A stretch of DNA of 64,000 nucleotides from Lentzea atacamensis (GTDB taxonomy: Bacteria; Actinomycetota; Actinomycetes; Mycobacteriales; Pseudonocardiaceae), in the NCBI RefSeq assembly GCF_003269295.1, contig NZ_QLTT01000002.1, positions 62,001-126,000 on the forward strand. The letters run 5' to 3'. The notes beneath the pieces were generated by a model. The model searched no databases. It worked only from the letters and a program-made list of their open reading frames with translations, and was not told where the DNA came from. Shown piece by piece: positions 51,972 to 60,672 of the stretch. Made by a program: the position numbers and the translations under genes. Numbering within the stretch: the first letter of the stretch is position 1; the number at the start of each line of letters is the position of its first letter.

Positions 51972-52757
51972 CTACATGATGATCACTGTCTTGCCAGGCC
52001 CGTGACCTGCGAAAACGTCAGTCGCCTCGCGCAGCGGCACCCGGCGGGCGATCGGCACGGAAAGGTCTCCCGCCTGCACCATCGACGCGAGGCGCACGAG
52101 CGTTTCTCGCGACCCCTTCATGCCGAAGTTCTGGGCCGGATCGCTGGAGACGTAGTTTGTGTTGAAGGCCAACGGCGCGTAGCGCGCGTTGGCCTCGAAC
52201 GACGAACGGTCGGCGCTCACGAGGTCGATGAGAGCGTCGGCCTCGACGGGAGAGTCACCGCGGCCGACGGGGATGACCCGCTTGCCGGCCGCACGGGCGA
52301 TCTGGACGGCGAACGATCCGACGCCACCGTTCGGTCCGATGATCAGCACGGATTCCGCGGACCCCAGTGACTCGACCAACTGCAACGCAGTCATACCCGC
52401 GGTCGGCAATGCGGCGGCAACGGCGGGATCGAGATCTTCCGGCAACGGAGCCAACGCGTTCCCGGCCGGAACTGTGACGTACTCGGCGTATGTACCGACG
52501 CCGACGGGACGGTGGAAGAAGGTGCCGAAAATCCTCTCTCCGGAACCGACGACCTCACCAGCCCCATCAGTTCCCGGAACCAACGGGAACCGGTGTTCAC
52601 CAGAACCGCGAAGCATGCCGTCGACGACTTTCCGGTCGAACGGGTTCACGCTCGCCGCGAACAAGCGCACCTTCAACTCGTTCGGGCCCGCCTCCGGCTC
52701 GGGAAGCTCCACCAGTTCGAGTTCCGCGCCGAAGTCCGCTGCCGCTATCGCCCACAT
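51972..52757 (-). CDS. Quinone-oxidoreductase-like zinc-free MDR protein, internally shortened
   Basis: 261 residues from ATG 52757, with GGGGG upstream; an ATG at 52784 would add 9 residues. Medium-chain dehydrogenase pieces are in order: 'ELVELPEPEAGPNELKVRLF', 'SVNPFDRKVVDGML', 'PLVPGTDGAGEVV', 'TYAEYVTVPAG', 'LPTAGMTALQLVESLGSAES', the NADPH loop 'LIIGPNGGVGSFAVQIARAA', and the end 'IARRVPLREATDVFAGHGPG'. Compared with usual members (~310) it is missing about 50 residues at two places: after 'GEVV' and after 'VIPVGRGDS', where the cofactor-specificity strands should be. All losses are in frame. It may be inactive. Confidence 0.7.
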   Translation of the reverse strand: MWAIAAADFGAELELVELPEPEAGPNELKVRLFAASVNPFDRKVVDGMLRGSGEHRFPLVPGTDGAGEVVGSGERIFGTFFHRPVGVGTYAEYVTVPAGNALAPLPEDLDPAVAAALPTAGMTALQLVESLGSAESVLIIGPNGGVGSFAVQIARAAGKRVIPVGRGDSPVEADALIDLVSADRSSFEANARYAPLAFNTNYVSSDPAQNFGMKGSRETLVRLASMVQAGDLSVPIARRVPLREATDVFAGHGPGKTVIIM

Positions 52758-52827
52758 GCCGACCCCCGAACGAGTGACAGACATCACCTGTTGGATCAAG
52801 GAATCTGATACCGCAGATCAACGAAAG

Positions 52828-52857
52828 AACCCCTCTCGCGATTCCGCGAGAGGGGTT
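52828..52857 (-). terminator. Terminator of tRNA-Leu
   Basis: Perfect 13-bp arms AACCCCTCTCGCG and CGCGAGAGGGGTT with a 4-base loop. On the minus strand it is followed by CTTTCGTT. It lies 15 bp beyond the tRNA 3' end and ends that transcript, also shielding the oxidoreductase gene downstream. Confidence 0.8.
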
Positions 52858-52872
52858 CCATCTGTCTTTCGA

Positions 52873-52955
52873 TGGGCAAGGGGGGAGTTGAACCCCCACG
52901 TCCTTTCGGACACACGGACCTGAACCGTGCGCGTCTGCCATTCCGCCACTTGCCC
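52873..52955 (-). tRNA. tRNA-Leu(CAG)
   Basis: Minus-strand 83-nt tRNA. The acceptor stem GGGCAAG/CTTGCCC ends in discriminator A; CCA is not encoded. D arm contains GGCGGAATGGCAGACGCG. The anticodon arm CACGG/CCGTG has loop TTCAGGT, giving anticodon CAG (codon CUG). The extended variable arm of a class II tRNA and the T arm GGGGG-TTCAACT-CCCCC are present. Location between the oxidoreductase gene and fhaA matches the tRNA-Leu position beside fhaA in mycobacterial chromosomes. Confidence 0.97.
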
Positions 52956-53072
52956 CTGGAGACGTGGAGAACACTAGCACGCGTCCAAACCAGGTTCCTA
53001 ATCGCCCCCTGTAGGCCGGGTCGTACCCGGATACGATCGGTACAGGAGCCCGTCCGAGCGGAAGGAGTTGAC

Positions 53073-54299
53073 GTGGGCCTGCAACGCTTCGAGCGCAAGC
53101 TGGAAGGTCTGATCGGCAACACCTTCGCGCGCGTGTTCGGCGGCAGTGTCGTGCCCCAAGAGGTGGCACAGGCGCTGCAACGGGAGGGTGAGAGCAACAT
53201 CCGTGAGCTCGCGGGTGGCAGACTGCTAGCCCCCAACCACTACAAAGTGTTGCTCGGACCTCAGGACCACGAGCGTCTTGCGGGCGATGAGCAGGATGAA
53301 CTACGCATCACCCAGCTTCTCGCAGAGGGCCTGCGAGAGCACCTGGCCGAGTCCGGATGGGATACCTATGGTGACGTCGTAGTCTCCCTGGAGCGCTCCG
53401 AGGCGCTGCACACCGGACAGTTCCGAACCAGCTCGTCCGTCGACCCCGACGTGAAAGCGGCCAGCCGACGGTCAGCACCACCTCGCACCGCAGGAGACCG
53501 ATCCATGAGCCAGCCACCCGGCTACGGACAAGGACAGGGCCAGCCCGGCCAGGACCCTTATGGTCAGGGCGGCTACGGCCAGCAGGGCTACGACCAGCAG
53601 GCCTACGGCCAGCAACAGGGCTACGGCCAGCAGGGGTACGACCAGGGCTACGGCCAGCAAGGCGGCTACGACCAGGGCTACGGCCAGCAGGGCGGCGGCT
53701 ACGGCGGCGGCCAGCAGGGCTATGACCAGGGCTACGGCCAGCAGCAGGGCTACGACCAGGGTTACGGCGGCGGCCAGCAGGGCGGCGGCTACGACCAGGG
53801 CTACGGCCAGCAGCAGGGGTACGGCCAGCAGGGCTACGACCAGGGTTACGGCCAGCAGGGCGGTGGCTACGACCAGGGGTACGGCCAGCCGGCCGGCGGA
53901 TATGACCAGGGTTACGGCCAGCAGCCGGCCTACGGCCAGCCCGGCGGCTACGACCAGGGCTACAACCAGGGCGGATACGCCCCTCCGGCCACCCAGGGCG
54001 CCAACCGCCAGCTCAACGCGACCCTGCACCTCGACGACGGTTCCAACCGCACGTACAACCTCAAGCAGGGTGGAAACGTCGTAGGACGTGGGCAGGAAGC
54101 CGACTTCCGCCTCCCGGACACGGGTGTCTCCAGGCGCCACCTGGAAATCTCCTGGGACGGGCAGAATGCGATGCTCGCTGATCTCGGTTCGACCAACGGC
54201 ACCACGGTGAACGGCACGCCAGTGCAGACTTGGCAGCTCGCGGAGGGCGACGTCGTCCGCATCGGCCACTCGTCACTGGTCTTCCGCACCGCGGGCTGA
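53073..54299 (+). CDS. fhaA: FhaA, FHA-domain protein with DUF3662 head
   Basis: 408 residues. GTG 53073 ('[20 protein letters not shown]') has GGAAGGAG upstream. The N-terminal ~125 residues are DUF3662 ('[20 protein letters not shown]', '[20 protein letters not shown]'). Residues ~150-305 are Gly/Tyr/Gln repeats, and ~325-405 an FHA domain ('[20 protein letters not shown]', '[13 protein letters not shown]'). FHA domains bind phosphothreonine on PknA/PknB targets; FhaA in mycobacteria inhibits peptidoglycan synthesis through the MviN/FhaA/PknB complex. First gene of the seven-gene operon; 50 bp before fhaB. Confidence 0.95.
   Translation: MGLQRFERKLEGLIGNTFARVFGGSVVPQEVAQALQREGESNIRELAGGRLLAPNHYKVLLGPQDHERLAGDEQDELRITQLLAEGLREHLAESGWDTYGDVVVSLERSEALHTGQFRTSSSVDPDVKAASRRSAPPRTAGDRSMSQPPGYGQGQGQPGQDPYGQGGYGQQGYDQQAYGQQQGYGQQGYDQGYGQQGGYDQGYGQQGGGYGGGQQGYDQGYGQQQGYDQGYGGGQQGGGYDQGYGQQQGYGQQGYDQGYGQQGGGYDQGYGQPAGGYDQGYGQQPAYGQPGGYDQGYNQGGYAPPATQGANRQLNATLHLDDGSNRTYNLKQGGNVVGRGQEADFRLPDTGVSRRHLEISWDGQNAMLADLGSTNGTTVNGTPVQTWQLAEGDVVRIGHSSLVFRTAG
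53520..53981 (+). repeat. Gly-Tyr-Gln codon repeats within fhaA
   Basis: About 460 bp of degenerate tandem units encoding [14 protein letters not shown] and [12 protein letters not shown] variants. The unit is ~27 bp, with length drift from slippage. The product segment is low complexity and aromatic-rich. Recombination here could change copy number without breaking the frame. Confidence 0.9.
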
Positions 54300-54349
54300 G
54301 GTCGATACGGGCGTCGGTAAGCAACTCAAGGCAGGAGCGGTTACAACCG

Positions 54350-54811
54350 GTGCCAGAGCTGGTGATGCAGCTGACCAGAGCGGGCTTTCTCGTGCTCCTC
54401 TGGCTCTTTGTGCTGGCCGCCCTACGTGTGGTCCGCTCTGATCTCTACGCAGCCTCAGGGCTCCGGGCGTCAGGTCTGCCCGGATTCCGGAGGTCCGAGA
54501 AGTCGGCGAGGGGAAGCAAGGCGCCTCGGCAACTCGTGGTCACCCACGGGGCGCTGACAGGCACCCGCATCTCGCTCGACGGCAGGCCGATCCTGATCGG
54601 CCGCGCTGACGACTCCACTCTCGTCCTGGACGACGACTTCGCGTCGACCAGGCACGCGAGGCTGTCCATGCGCGGAACCGACTGGTACGTGGAGGACCTC
54701 GGCTCCACGAACGGCACCTACCTAGACCGAGCCAAGGTCACCGCACCCCTGCGAGTACCTCTCGGCACCCCGATCCGCATTGGCAAAACGGTGATCGAGC
54801 TGCGCTCATGA
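54350..54811 (+). CDS. fhaB: FhaB, membrane-linked FHA protein
   Basis: 153 residues from GTG 54350, matching the family start ('PELVMQLTRAGFLVLLWLF'). Residues ~8-28 are a membrane span; ~75-150 an FHA domain ('PILIGRADDSTLVLDDDFAS', 'RHARLSMRGTDWYVEDLGST'). FhaB (FipA) is a PknA/PknB-linked adaptor that in mycobacteria binds FtsZ/FtsQ under stress. The ATGA overlap with pstP at 54808 indicates coupling. Confidence 0.93.
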   Translation: MPELVMQLTRAGFLVLLWLFVLAALRVVRSDLYAASGLRASGLPGFRRSEKSARGSKAPRQLVVTHGALTGTRISLDGRPILIGRADDSTLVLDDDFASTRHARLSMRGTDWYVEDLGSTNGTYLDRAKVTAPLRVPLGTPIRIGKTVIELRS

Positions 54812-56211
54812 CCTTGGTTCTTCGATACGCGGCCCGCAGCGACAGGGGCCTGGTTCGCTCCAACAACCAGGACTCCGTGTACGCGGGCCCCCGCCTGCTC
54901 GCAGTCGCCGACGGCATGGGTGGCCACGCCGCCGGTGAAGTCGCGAGCAAGGTGGTCATCGCCTCGCTGGCCCACGTCGACGACGACGAGCCGGGCGACG
55001 ACCTCCTCGGCAAGCTCCGCGACGCGGTCGCGGCCGGCAACGGCGCCATTTCCGAACTGGTCACGAGCGACCCGGACCTGGAGGGCATGGGCACCACGCT
55101 CACGGCCATCCTGTTCGCGGGCAACAGGCTCGGGCTCGTGCACATCGGCGACTCGCGCGCGTACCTCCTCAGGGAGGGCATGTTCGCGCAGATCACGCAC
55201 GACGACACGTTCGTCCAGTCGTTGATCGACGAGGGCCGGATCACGCCGGACGAGGCCGCGAGCCACCCGCAGCGTTCACTGCTGCTGCGTGCCCTCACCG
55301 GCCACGACTTCGAGCCGAGCCTCACCGTGCGCGAGGCACGCGCCGGCGACAGGTTCCTGCTCTGCTCGGACGGTCTGTCCGGGGTCGTCTCGCAGGAGAC
55401 GCTGGACGAGGCGATCCGCATCCCCGACCCGCAGGCCTGCGCGGACCGGATGATCGAGCTCGCGCTCAAGGGCGGCGGACCCGACAACGTCACGGTGATC
55501 GTGGCGGACGTCGAGGACGTCGACTTCGGCGACGACTACCCGATCGTCGGCGGCGCGGCCGGTGACGGCAGCGAGGAGCACAACACCCCGCCGGACTCCG
55601 CGGCGTCGCGAGCGAGCGCGCTCACGCAGCAGCGCCCGCCGATGCCGCAGCGCATGGAGGCACCGCCGCCACCGCCGCAGGACCCGAAGCGCAAGAAGCG
55701 CAACGCGATCAAGGCGTTCGCGATCATCTTCGTGCTGCTCCTGCTGACCGGTGTCGTGGCGGTCGGCGGCAAGCTGTGGCTCAACACCCAGTACTACGTC
55801 GGCGCCACCGAGGACGGCCAGGTCGCGATCTTCCGCGGCCTCAACGGCACCGTGCTCGGCTTCAAGCTGTCGTCCAAGGTCGAGGACTCGTGCCCGCCGG
55901 GATCGACGGGGTGCACCCCGATCACGCTGAAGGACCTGCAGGAAGCCGGTCGCAAGACCATCACCGCGGGTATCCGCAGCGACAACGGGATCGACGGCGC
56001 CCGCGCCGCGGTCAGGCTGCTGCGCACGGAGCACATGCTGCCGTTGTGCAAAGACACGTCGTCGACGTCGAACAGCACGACGACGACGCCCACGAGCCCG
56101 ACCAGCACTCCGCCGGCGAACGGTTCGCCGAACCCGGAGACCGGCGCGACCGAGCCTTCACTCACCCCCTCCCAGCAGAAGCCGGGTGTGGAATGCCGGG
56201 AGGGTCCGTAG
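54808..56211 (+). CDS. pstP: Ser/Thr protein phosphatase PstP
   Basis: 467 residues. PP2C domain ~1-235 with metal Asp residues in 'AADRGL'-like 'YAARSDRGLVRSNNQDSVYA', 'VADGMGGHAAGEVAS', 'IGDSRAYLLREGMFA', 'LLCSDGLSGVV' and 'GGGPDNVTVIVADV'. A Pro-rich linker precedes a membrane helix ~298-320 ('IKAFAIIFVLLLLTGVVAVG'); the extracellular part ('YVGATEDGQVAIFRGLNGTV') ends in Ser/Thr/Pro-rich sequence. PstP removes phosphates from PknA, PknB and their substrates. It ends 3 bp before the rodA start. Confidence 0.95.
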   Translation: MTLVLRYAARSDRGLVRSNNQDSVYAGPRLLAVADGMGGHAAGEVASKVVIASLAHVDDDEPGDDLLGKLRDAVAAGNGAISELVTSDPDLEGMGTTLTAILFAGNRLGLVHIGDSRAYLLREGMFAQITHDDTFVQSLIDEGRITPDEAASHPQRSLLLRALTGHDFEPSLTVREARAGDRFLLCSDGLSGVVSQETLDEAIRIPDPQACADRMIELALKGGGPDNVTVIVADVEDVDFGDDYPIVGGAAGDGSEEHNTPPDSAASRASALTQQRPPMPQRMEAPPPPPQDPKRKKRNAIKAFAIIFVLLLLTGVVAVGGKLWLNTQYYVGATEDGQVAIFRGLNGTVLGFKLSSKVEDSCPPGSTGCTPITLKDLQEAGRKTITAGIRSDNGIDGARAAVRLLRTEHMLPLCKDTSSTSNSTTTTPTSPTSTPPANGSPNPETGATEPSLTPSQQKPGVECREGP

Positions 56212-56214
56212 TTG

Positions 56215-57687
56215 ATGGGCTCGCCCGTCCCCGTCGGGGAAGGCTCACCAGGCGCGTCGGTGGCGACGAGCACGTCGCCAGGACTGCGAGCGCCGACGCG
56301 GCGCGGCACCGAACTGGTGATGCTCGCGTTCGCAGCCGGTCTCGTGACGCTGGCGCTGATCCTGGTGGAACTCAACCAGGAGCGGTCGCTGAGCCTGAGG
56401 ATCCTCTACCTCGGTCTCGCCTACCTCGGTCTCTTCGCCTGTGCCCACCTCGCCGTGCGCAGGTGGGCGCCCTACGCCGACCCCGCGATCCTGCCGTGCG
56501 TCGCCCTGCTCAACGGGCTGGGCCTGGTGGTGATCCACCGGATCGACCTCGCGCTGGAAGGCACCGTCTTCCCGGACGGCTCGACCTGGGATCCGGTGGC
56601 GTTCAAGCAGGTCATCTGGACCGCCATCGGGTTGTTGCTGTTCGCGGCCACGCTGAAGTTCCTTTCGGACCACCGCACGCTGGCGCGGTTCGGCTACACG
56701 TTCGGCCTCGTCGGACTGGTCGCGCTGATGCTGCCCGGTGTGCTGCCGGGGTTCATCGCGCCGGAGATCAACGGCGCGAAGATCTGGCTGCGAATCGGCC
56801 CGCTGTCCATTCAGCCGGGTGAGTTCGCCAAGATCCTCCTGATGGTCTTCTTCGCCGCGTTCCTGGTGTCGAAGCGGGACCTCTTCACCACCGCCGGTCG
56901 CCGGTTCCTCGGCATGGACCTGCCGCGCGCCCGCGACCTCGGCCCGTTGTTCGCCGCGTGGGGCGTCACGGTCGCGGTCATGGTGCTGCAGAAGGACCTC
57001 GGTTCCTCGCTGCTGTTCTTCGGCATCGTGCTGGTGCTGCTCTACGTCGCCACCGAACGCGCGGCCTGGGTCGTGCTCGGCCTCGGTCTGTTCACCGGTG
57101 GCGCGATCATCGCGTGGAAGCTCTTCACGCACGTGCAGCAGCGCGTGGCGAACTGGCAGGACCCGATCTCGCGCTACGACCTCATCGGCGGCGGCTACCA
57201 GATCTCCCAGTCGCTCTTCGGGCTCGCGACCGGCGGCATCGGTGGTGCCGGACTCGGCGCCGGCCGCCCGGAGATGATCCCCGAGGCGAACACCGACTTC
57301 ATCACCGCCGTGATCGGCGAAGAGCTCGGGTTCGTCGGTTTCGCGGCACTGCTGCTGATCTACATGATCTTCGCCCTGCGCGGCCTGCGCAGCGCCATCG
57401 CCGTGCGCGACAGCTTCGGCAAGCTGCTCGGCGGCGGTCTGGCCTTCGCGGTGTGCTTCCAGGTGTTCATCGTCGTCGGCGGTGTCACCAAGCTGATCCC
57501 GATGACGGGTATCACCGCGCCGTTCCTGTCCTACGGTGGTTCGTCCCTTCTCGCGAACTACATCCTGGTCGCGTTGCTACTGCGAATTTCTGCCGCAGCG
57601 AGGGCCCCGCAGCGGGCTCCCAAGCCGAAACCGCAACAACCGGCAATCGCCGACCAGCACACTGTGATGGTGGAGCGTCCCAAATGA
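56215..57687 (+). CDS. rodA: SEDS-family peptidoglycan polymerase, RodA/FtsW-type
   Basis: 490 residues from ATG 56215; TTG 56212 is less likely, and GGAGGG precedes it. Ten predicted spans. The SEDS signature 'PLSIQPGEFAKILLMVFFA' and the catalytic-Asp loop region are present, as are 'DLGSSLLFFGIVLVLLYVAT', 'YQISQSLFGLATGGIGGAGL', 'ANTDFITAVIGEELGFVGFA' and 'TGITAPFLSYGGSSLLANYI'. It polymerises lipid II into glycan strands together with the PbpA made next (ATGA overlap). In mycobacteria this gene is named rodA although close to ftsW. Confidence 0.95.
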   Translation: MGSPVPVGEGSPGASVATSTSPGLRAPTRRGTELVMLAFAAGLVTLALILVELNQERSLSLRILYLGLAYLGLFACAHLAVRRWAPYADPAILPCVALLNGLGLVVIHRIDLALEGTVFPDGSTWDPVAFKQVIWTAIGLLLFAATLKFLSDHRTLARFGYTFGLVGLVALMLPGVLPGFIAPEINGAKIWLRIGPLSIQPGEFAKILLMVFFAAFLVSKRDLFTTAGRRFLGMDLPRARDLGPLFAAWGVTVAVMVLQKDLGSSLLFFGIVLVLLYVATERAAWVVLGLGLFTGGAIIAWKLFTHVQQRVANWQDPISRYDLIGGGYQISQSLFGLATGGIGGAGLGAGRPEMIPEANTDFITAVIGEELGFVGFAALLLIYMIFALRGLRSAIAVRDSFGKLLGGGLAFAVCFQVFIVVGGVTKLIPMTGITAPFLSYGGSSLLANYILVALLLRISAAARAPQRAPKPKPQQPAIADQHTVMVERPK

Positions 57688-59159
57688 ACACACCGCTCCG
57701 CCGCGTCGGCATGGCCATGATGGTGATGATCATCTTGCTCCTGGGCAACGCGACCTGGGTCCAGGTGATCAACGCCGACGAGTGGCGCAAGAACCCCTAC
57801 AACAGGCGGGTGCTGCTCGACGAGTACGCCCGCAAGCGCGGCCTGATCACGGTCGCCGACGGCACGGTGATCGCGGACGTCAAGGAGACGACTGACCGTC
57901 TCCGGTATCTGCGCACCTACAACAACGGCCCGGTGTACGCGCCGGTGACGGGGTACCTGTCGGTCACCTACGGCACCTCCGGCATGGAGCGCGCGGAGAA
58001 CGACCTGCTTAACGGCTCTGACGACCGGCTGTTCGCCCGCAGGGTCTCCGCGCTGATCACCGGCCGCGACCCGGTCGGCGGCAACGTCCAGCTCACGCTG
58101 GACTCGAAGGTGCAGCAGGTCGCGTACGACCAGCTGACCGCGAAGGGCTTCACCGGCTCCGTCGTCGCGATCAAGCCGGACACCGGCGAGATCCTCGCGA
58201 TGGTGAGCACGCCGTCCTACGACCCGAACCGGCTCGCGAGCCACGACGGGACGGAGCAGCAGACGGCGTGGAAGGAGCTCACCGCCAAGGGCAACGGCAA
58301 CCCGCTGATCAACCGCGCGACGCAGGGCCTCTACCCGCCCGGCTCGACGTACAAGGTGGTCGTGGCGGCCGCGGCGCTCGCCGACGGCAAGACCAAGGAC
58401 TCCCAGTACACCGCGGCGGGCACGATCAACCTGCCCGGCACGTCGAACGCGCCGTTCCCGAACTTCAACGGCCAGCCGTGCGGCGGTGGCCAGACGGCGT
58501 CGATGGAGCTCGCGCTCGCCAAGTCGTGCAACACGGCGTTCGGCGAGATGGCGGCGCAGGTCGGCAAGTCCAAGCTGACGACGCAGTCGAACAAGTTCGG
58601 CTTCAACGACTCGGACCTCCAGGTGCCGCTGGCGGTCGAGACCTCGACCCTCGGCGCGATCCAGGACGAGGCGGCGCTCTACCAGAGCGGCATCGGCCAG
58701 CGCGACGTGCGCGTCACGCCGCTGCAGAACGCGATGGTCGCGGCGACGATCGCCAACGGCGGCAAGAGGATGCAGCCATACCTGGTGTCGAAGGTGCTGG
58801 GGCCGGACCTGAAGCCGATCGACGAGACCGAGCCTGACCAGGTCGACACCGCCATGAGCACGGCGAACGCGAACGTGCTGCGCGACATGATGATCCAGTC
58901 GGAGCTCAACACCGGCGGCGAGGGTCGTCTGTCGAACGTCCAGGTGGCGTCGAAGACCGGTACCGCGGAGCACGGTGAGAAGGCGTCGGAGAACAAGCCG
59001 CACGCCTGGTACATCGCGTTCGCGCCGGCGCAGAAGCCGGAGATCGCGATCGCGGTGATCGTGGAGGACGGTGGCGACCGCGGTCTGGGTGCCACCGGTG
59101 GCAAGGTCGCCGCCCCGATCGGGCGCGCCGTGATGAACGCGTACCTGGCGGGTCGCTGA
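57684..59159 (+). CDS. pbpA: Class B penicillin-binding protein PbpA
   Basis: 491 residues. Single N-terminal span ('[20 protein letters not shown]'). The non-penicillin-binding domain (~30-150) is followed by the transpeptidase: Ser221-x-x-Lys224 in 'YPPGSTYK', Ser281-x-Asn283 in '[12 protein letters not shown]', and Lys424-Thr-Gly in '[11 protein letters not shown]'. It cross-links the strands made by the adjacent RodA-type polymerase; in mycobacteria PbpA acts at the septum and is itself a PknB substrate. It overlaps pknA by one base (TGATG). Confidence 0.96.
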   Translation: MNTPLRRVGMAMMVMIILLLGNATWVQVINADEWRKNPYNRRVLLDEYARKRGLITVADGTVIADVKETTDRLRYLRTYNNGPVYAPVTGYLSVTYGTSGMERAENDLLNGSDDRLFARRVSALITGRDPVGGNVQLTLDSKVQQVAYDQLTAKGFTGSVVAIKPDTGEILAMVSTPSYDPNRLASHDGTEQQTAWKELTAKGNGNPLINRATQGLYPPGSTYKVVVAAAALADGKTKDSQYTAAGTINLPGTSNAPFPNFNGQPCGGGQTASMELALAKSCNTAFGEMAAQVGKSKLTTQSNKFGFNDSDLQVPLAVETSTLGAIQDEAALYQSGIGQRDVRVTPLQNAMVAATIANGGKRMQPYLVSKVLGPDLKPIDETEPDQVDTAMSTANANVLRDMMIQSELNTGGEGRLSNVQVASKTGTAEHGEKASENKPHAWYIAFAPAQKPEIAIAVIVEDGGDRGLGATGGKVAAPIGRAVMNAYLAGR

Positions 59160-60613
59160 TGCTGACCACGGGCCAGCTCCTCGCCGACCGCTACCGCCTC
59201 ACCAGGCGGATCGCGGTCGGTGGCATGGGCGAGGTCTGGGAAGGCGCCGACGAGCGGCTCGACCGCAGGGTGGCCGTGAAGGTCCTCAAGGCCGAGCTGT
59301 CCGGCGACCCCGAGTTCCTGCACCGCTTCCGCACCGAGGCGCGGATGACCGCGTCGCTCAACCACCCCGGCATCGCGTCGGTGCACGACTACGGCGAGAC
59401 GGCGTCCATCACGGACGGACCGGAGGACACGGCGTACCTCGTGATGGAGCTCGTCGAGGGTGAACCGCTCGCGACGATCATCTCCCGCGGCCGGCTGACC
59501 GCCGAGGTGACGCTGGATCTGCTGGAGCAGACCGGAAACGCGCTGCAGGCGGCCCATGAGCGCGGACTCGTGCACCGGGACGTGAAGCCGGGCAACATCA
59601 TGGTCACGCCGTCGGGGAAGGTGAAGATCACCGACTTCGGCATCGCGAAGGCCGTGGACGCGGCACCCGTGACGCGGTCCGGCATGGTCATGGGAACTGC
59701 GCACTACATCGCACCGGAGCAAGCTCTTGGCGGTGAGGCCGAACCGGCGAGCGACGTTTACTCGTTGGCTGTGTGTGGTTACGAATGCCTTGCAGGACAC
59801 CGGCCTTACCTGTCGGACAACGCGGTGACCGTCGCCATGATGCACATCCGCGACATCGCGCCACCGTTGCCACCGGACGTGCCGCCGGGTGCGCGGGCGT
59901 TGATCGAGGCGACGCTGGTGAAGGACCCCCGGCAGCGCTACCGGACAGGTGGCGAGTTCGCCGCCGCCGTGAGCGCGGTGCGGGTGGGCCAGCCGCTGCC
60001 GACACCGTCCGGGTTCACGATGCCCCAGCTGGTGCCGCAGCAGATGGCACCGCTGCCGCCTCCGCCTCCGCAGGTTTCGCAGCCACTCCCGGTTCCGCCG
60101 CAAATGGCACACCATCCGACGGGACCAGGTCGTCCGGGCACCCATCCGGGCATGCGACCAGCGCATCAGACCGGGACGTTCGCACCAATGCCGACGCCAC
60201 CCGGGAGAAACCGGACCGTCGTCTGGGTTATGGTCGCTCTCCTGGTGACCGTGCTGCTGGTGCTCGGCGTGGTCGTCCTGTGGAAGTGGACCTTGAAGCC
60301 GAACGCCGGCAGCGGGCAAGGTGGCCTGCAGATCACCTCGAGCTCGGCGAACCCGCCGGCGAACGGACAGGCGCAGCCCGACTCCGCCGACCGGATACCG
60401 GGGAACGCGGCGAAGCGGATCGACGTGGACGACTACATCGGTCGTTCCGGCGACGAGGTCAGGACCGAGCTGATCGACCACGGCTTGGAGCCCAGGGTGC
60501 AGAGCCCGCAGGGCACAGCGCCGGGCGACCTGAAGAAGTGCCGGGTCACCGCCATCGCGCCGACAGGCGACGTGGCGGCTGGCTCGCAGGTGAAGGTGAC
60601 GTGCGCGCCATGA
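59159..60613 (+). CDS. pknA: Ser/Thr protein kinase PknA with a single PASTA-like domain
   Basis: 484 residues. Kinase domain: glycine loop '[12 protein letters not shown]', Lys41, His139-Arg-Asp141, Asp159-Phe-Gly. The activation loop reads '[20 protein letters not shown]'. A Pro-rich juxtamembrane stretch leads to a membrane helix ~353-376. Unlike mycobacterial PknA, the outer part contains a C-terminal PASTA-like module ('[20 protein letters not shown]' and '[13 protein letters not shown]'), although the start is short of the usual Val-Pro-x-Val. PknA phosphorylates cell-division and wall enzymes. The stop overlaps a 20-codon frame leading into pknB. Confidence 0.95.
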   Translation: MLTTGQLLADRYRLTRRIAVGGMGEVWEGADERLDRRVAVKVLKAELSGDPEFLHRFRTEARMTASLNHPGIASVHDYGETASITDGPEDTAYLVMELVEGEPLATIISRGRLTAEVTLDLLEQTGNALQAAHERGLVHRDVKPGNIMVTPSGKVKITDFGIAKAVDAAPVTRSGMVMGTAHYIAPEQALGGEAEPASDVYSLAVCGYECLAGHRPYLSDNAVTVAMMHIRDIAPPLPPDVPPGARALIEATLVKDPRQRYRTGGEFAAAVSAVRVGQPLPTPSGFTMPQLVPQQMAPLPPPPPQVSQPLPVPPQMAHHPTGPGRPGTHPGMRPAHQTGTFAPMPTPPGRNRTVVWVMVALLVTVLLVLGVVVLWKWTLKPNAGSGQGGLQITSSSANPPANGQAQPDSADRIPGNAAKRIDVDDYIGRSGDEVRTELIDHGLEPRVQSPQGTAPGDLKKCRVTAIAPTGDVAAGSQVKVTCAP

Positions 60614-60672
60614 GCAAGACCAGAACCGAGTTGGGAACACCGTCGACGAGGAGCGGGACGAAGCACCGATGA
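60610..60672 (+). CDS. Possible 20-residue coupling ORF between pknA and pknB
   Basis: ATG 60610 overlaps the pknA stop by ATGA. Twenty codons ('[20 protein letters not shown]') end in a TGA that in turn overlaps the pknB ATG (60669) by ATGA. The pattern is exactly that of the other coupled pairs in this operon, and it would bridge the 55-bp gap. A ribosome site for pknB (AGGAGCGGGACG) also lies inside it, so it may be chance; expression as a peptide is unproved. Confidence 0.35.
   Translation: MSKTRTELGTPSTRSGTKHR

Noticed and set aside
53520..53981. Possible CRISPR-like array
   Set aside because: Repeats are direct, coding and in frame, with variable unit length and no unique spacers.
53472..54269. 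265-codon minus-strand frame rich in Ala, Val and Leu
   Set aside because: It is the reverse of the fhaA repeat region; the composition comes from the complementary repeat codons, not from a protein.
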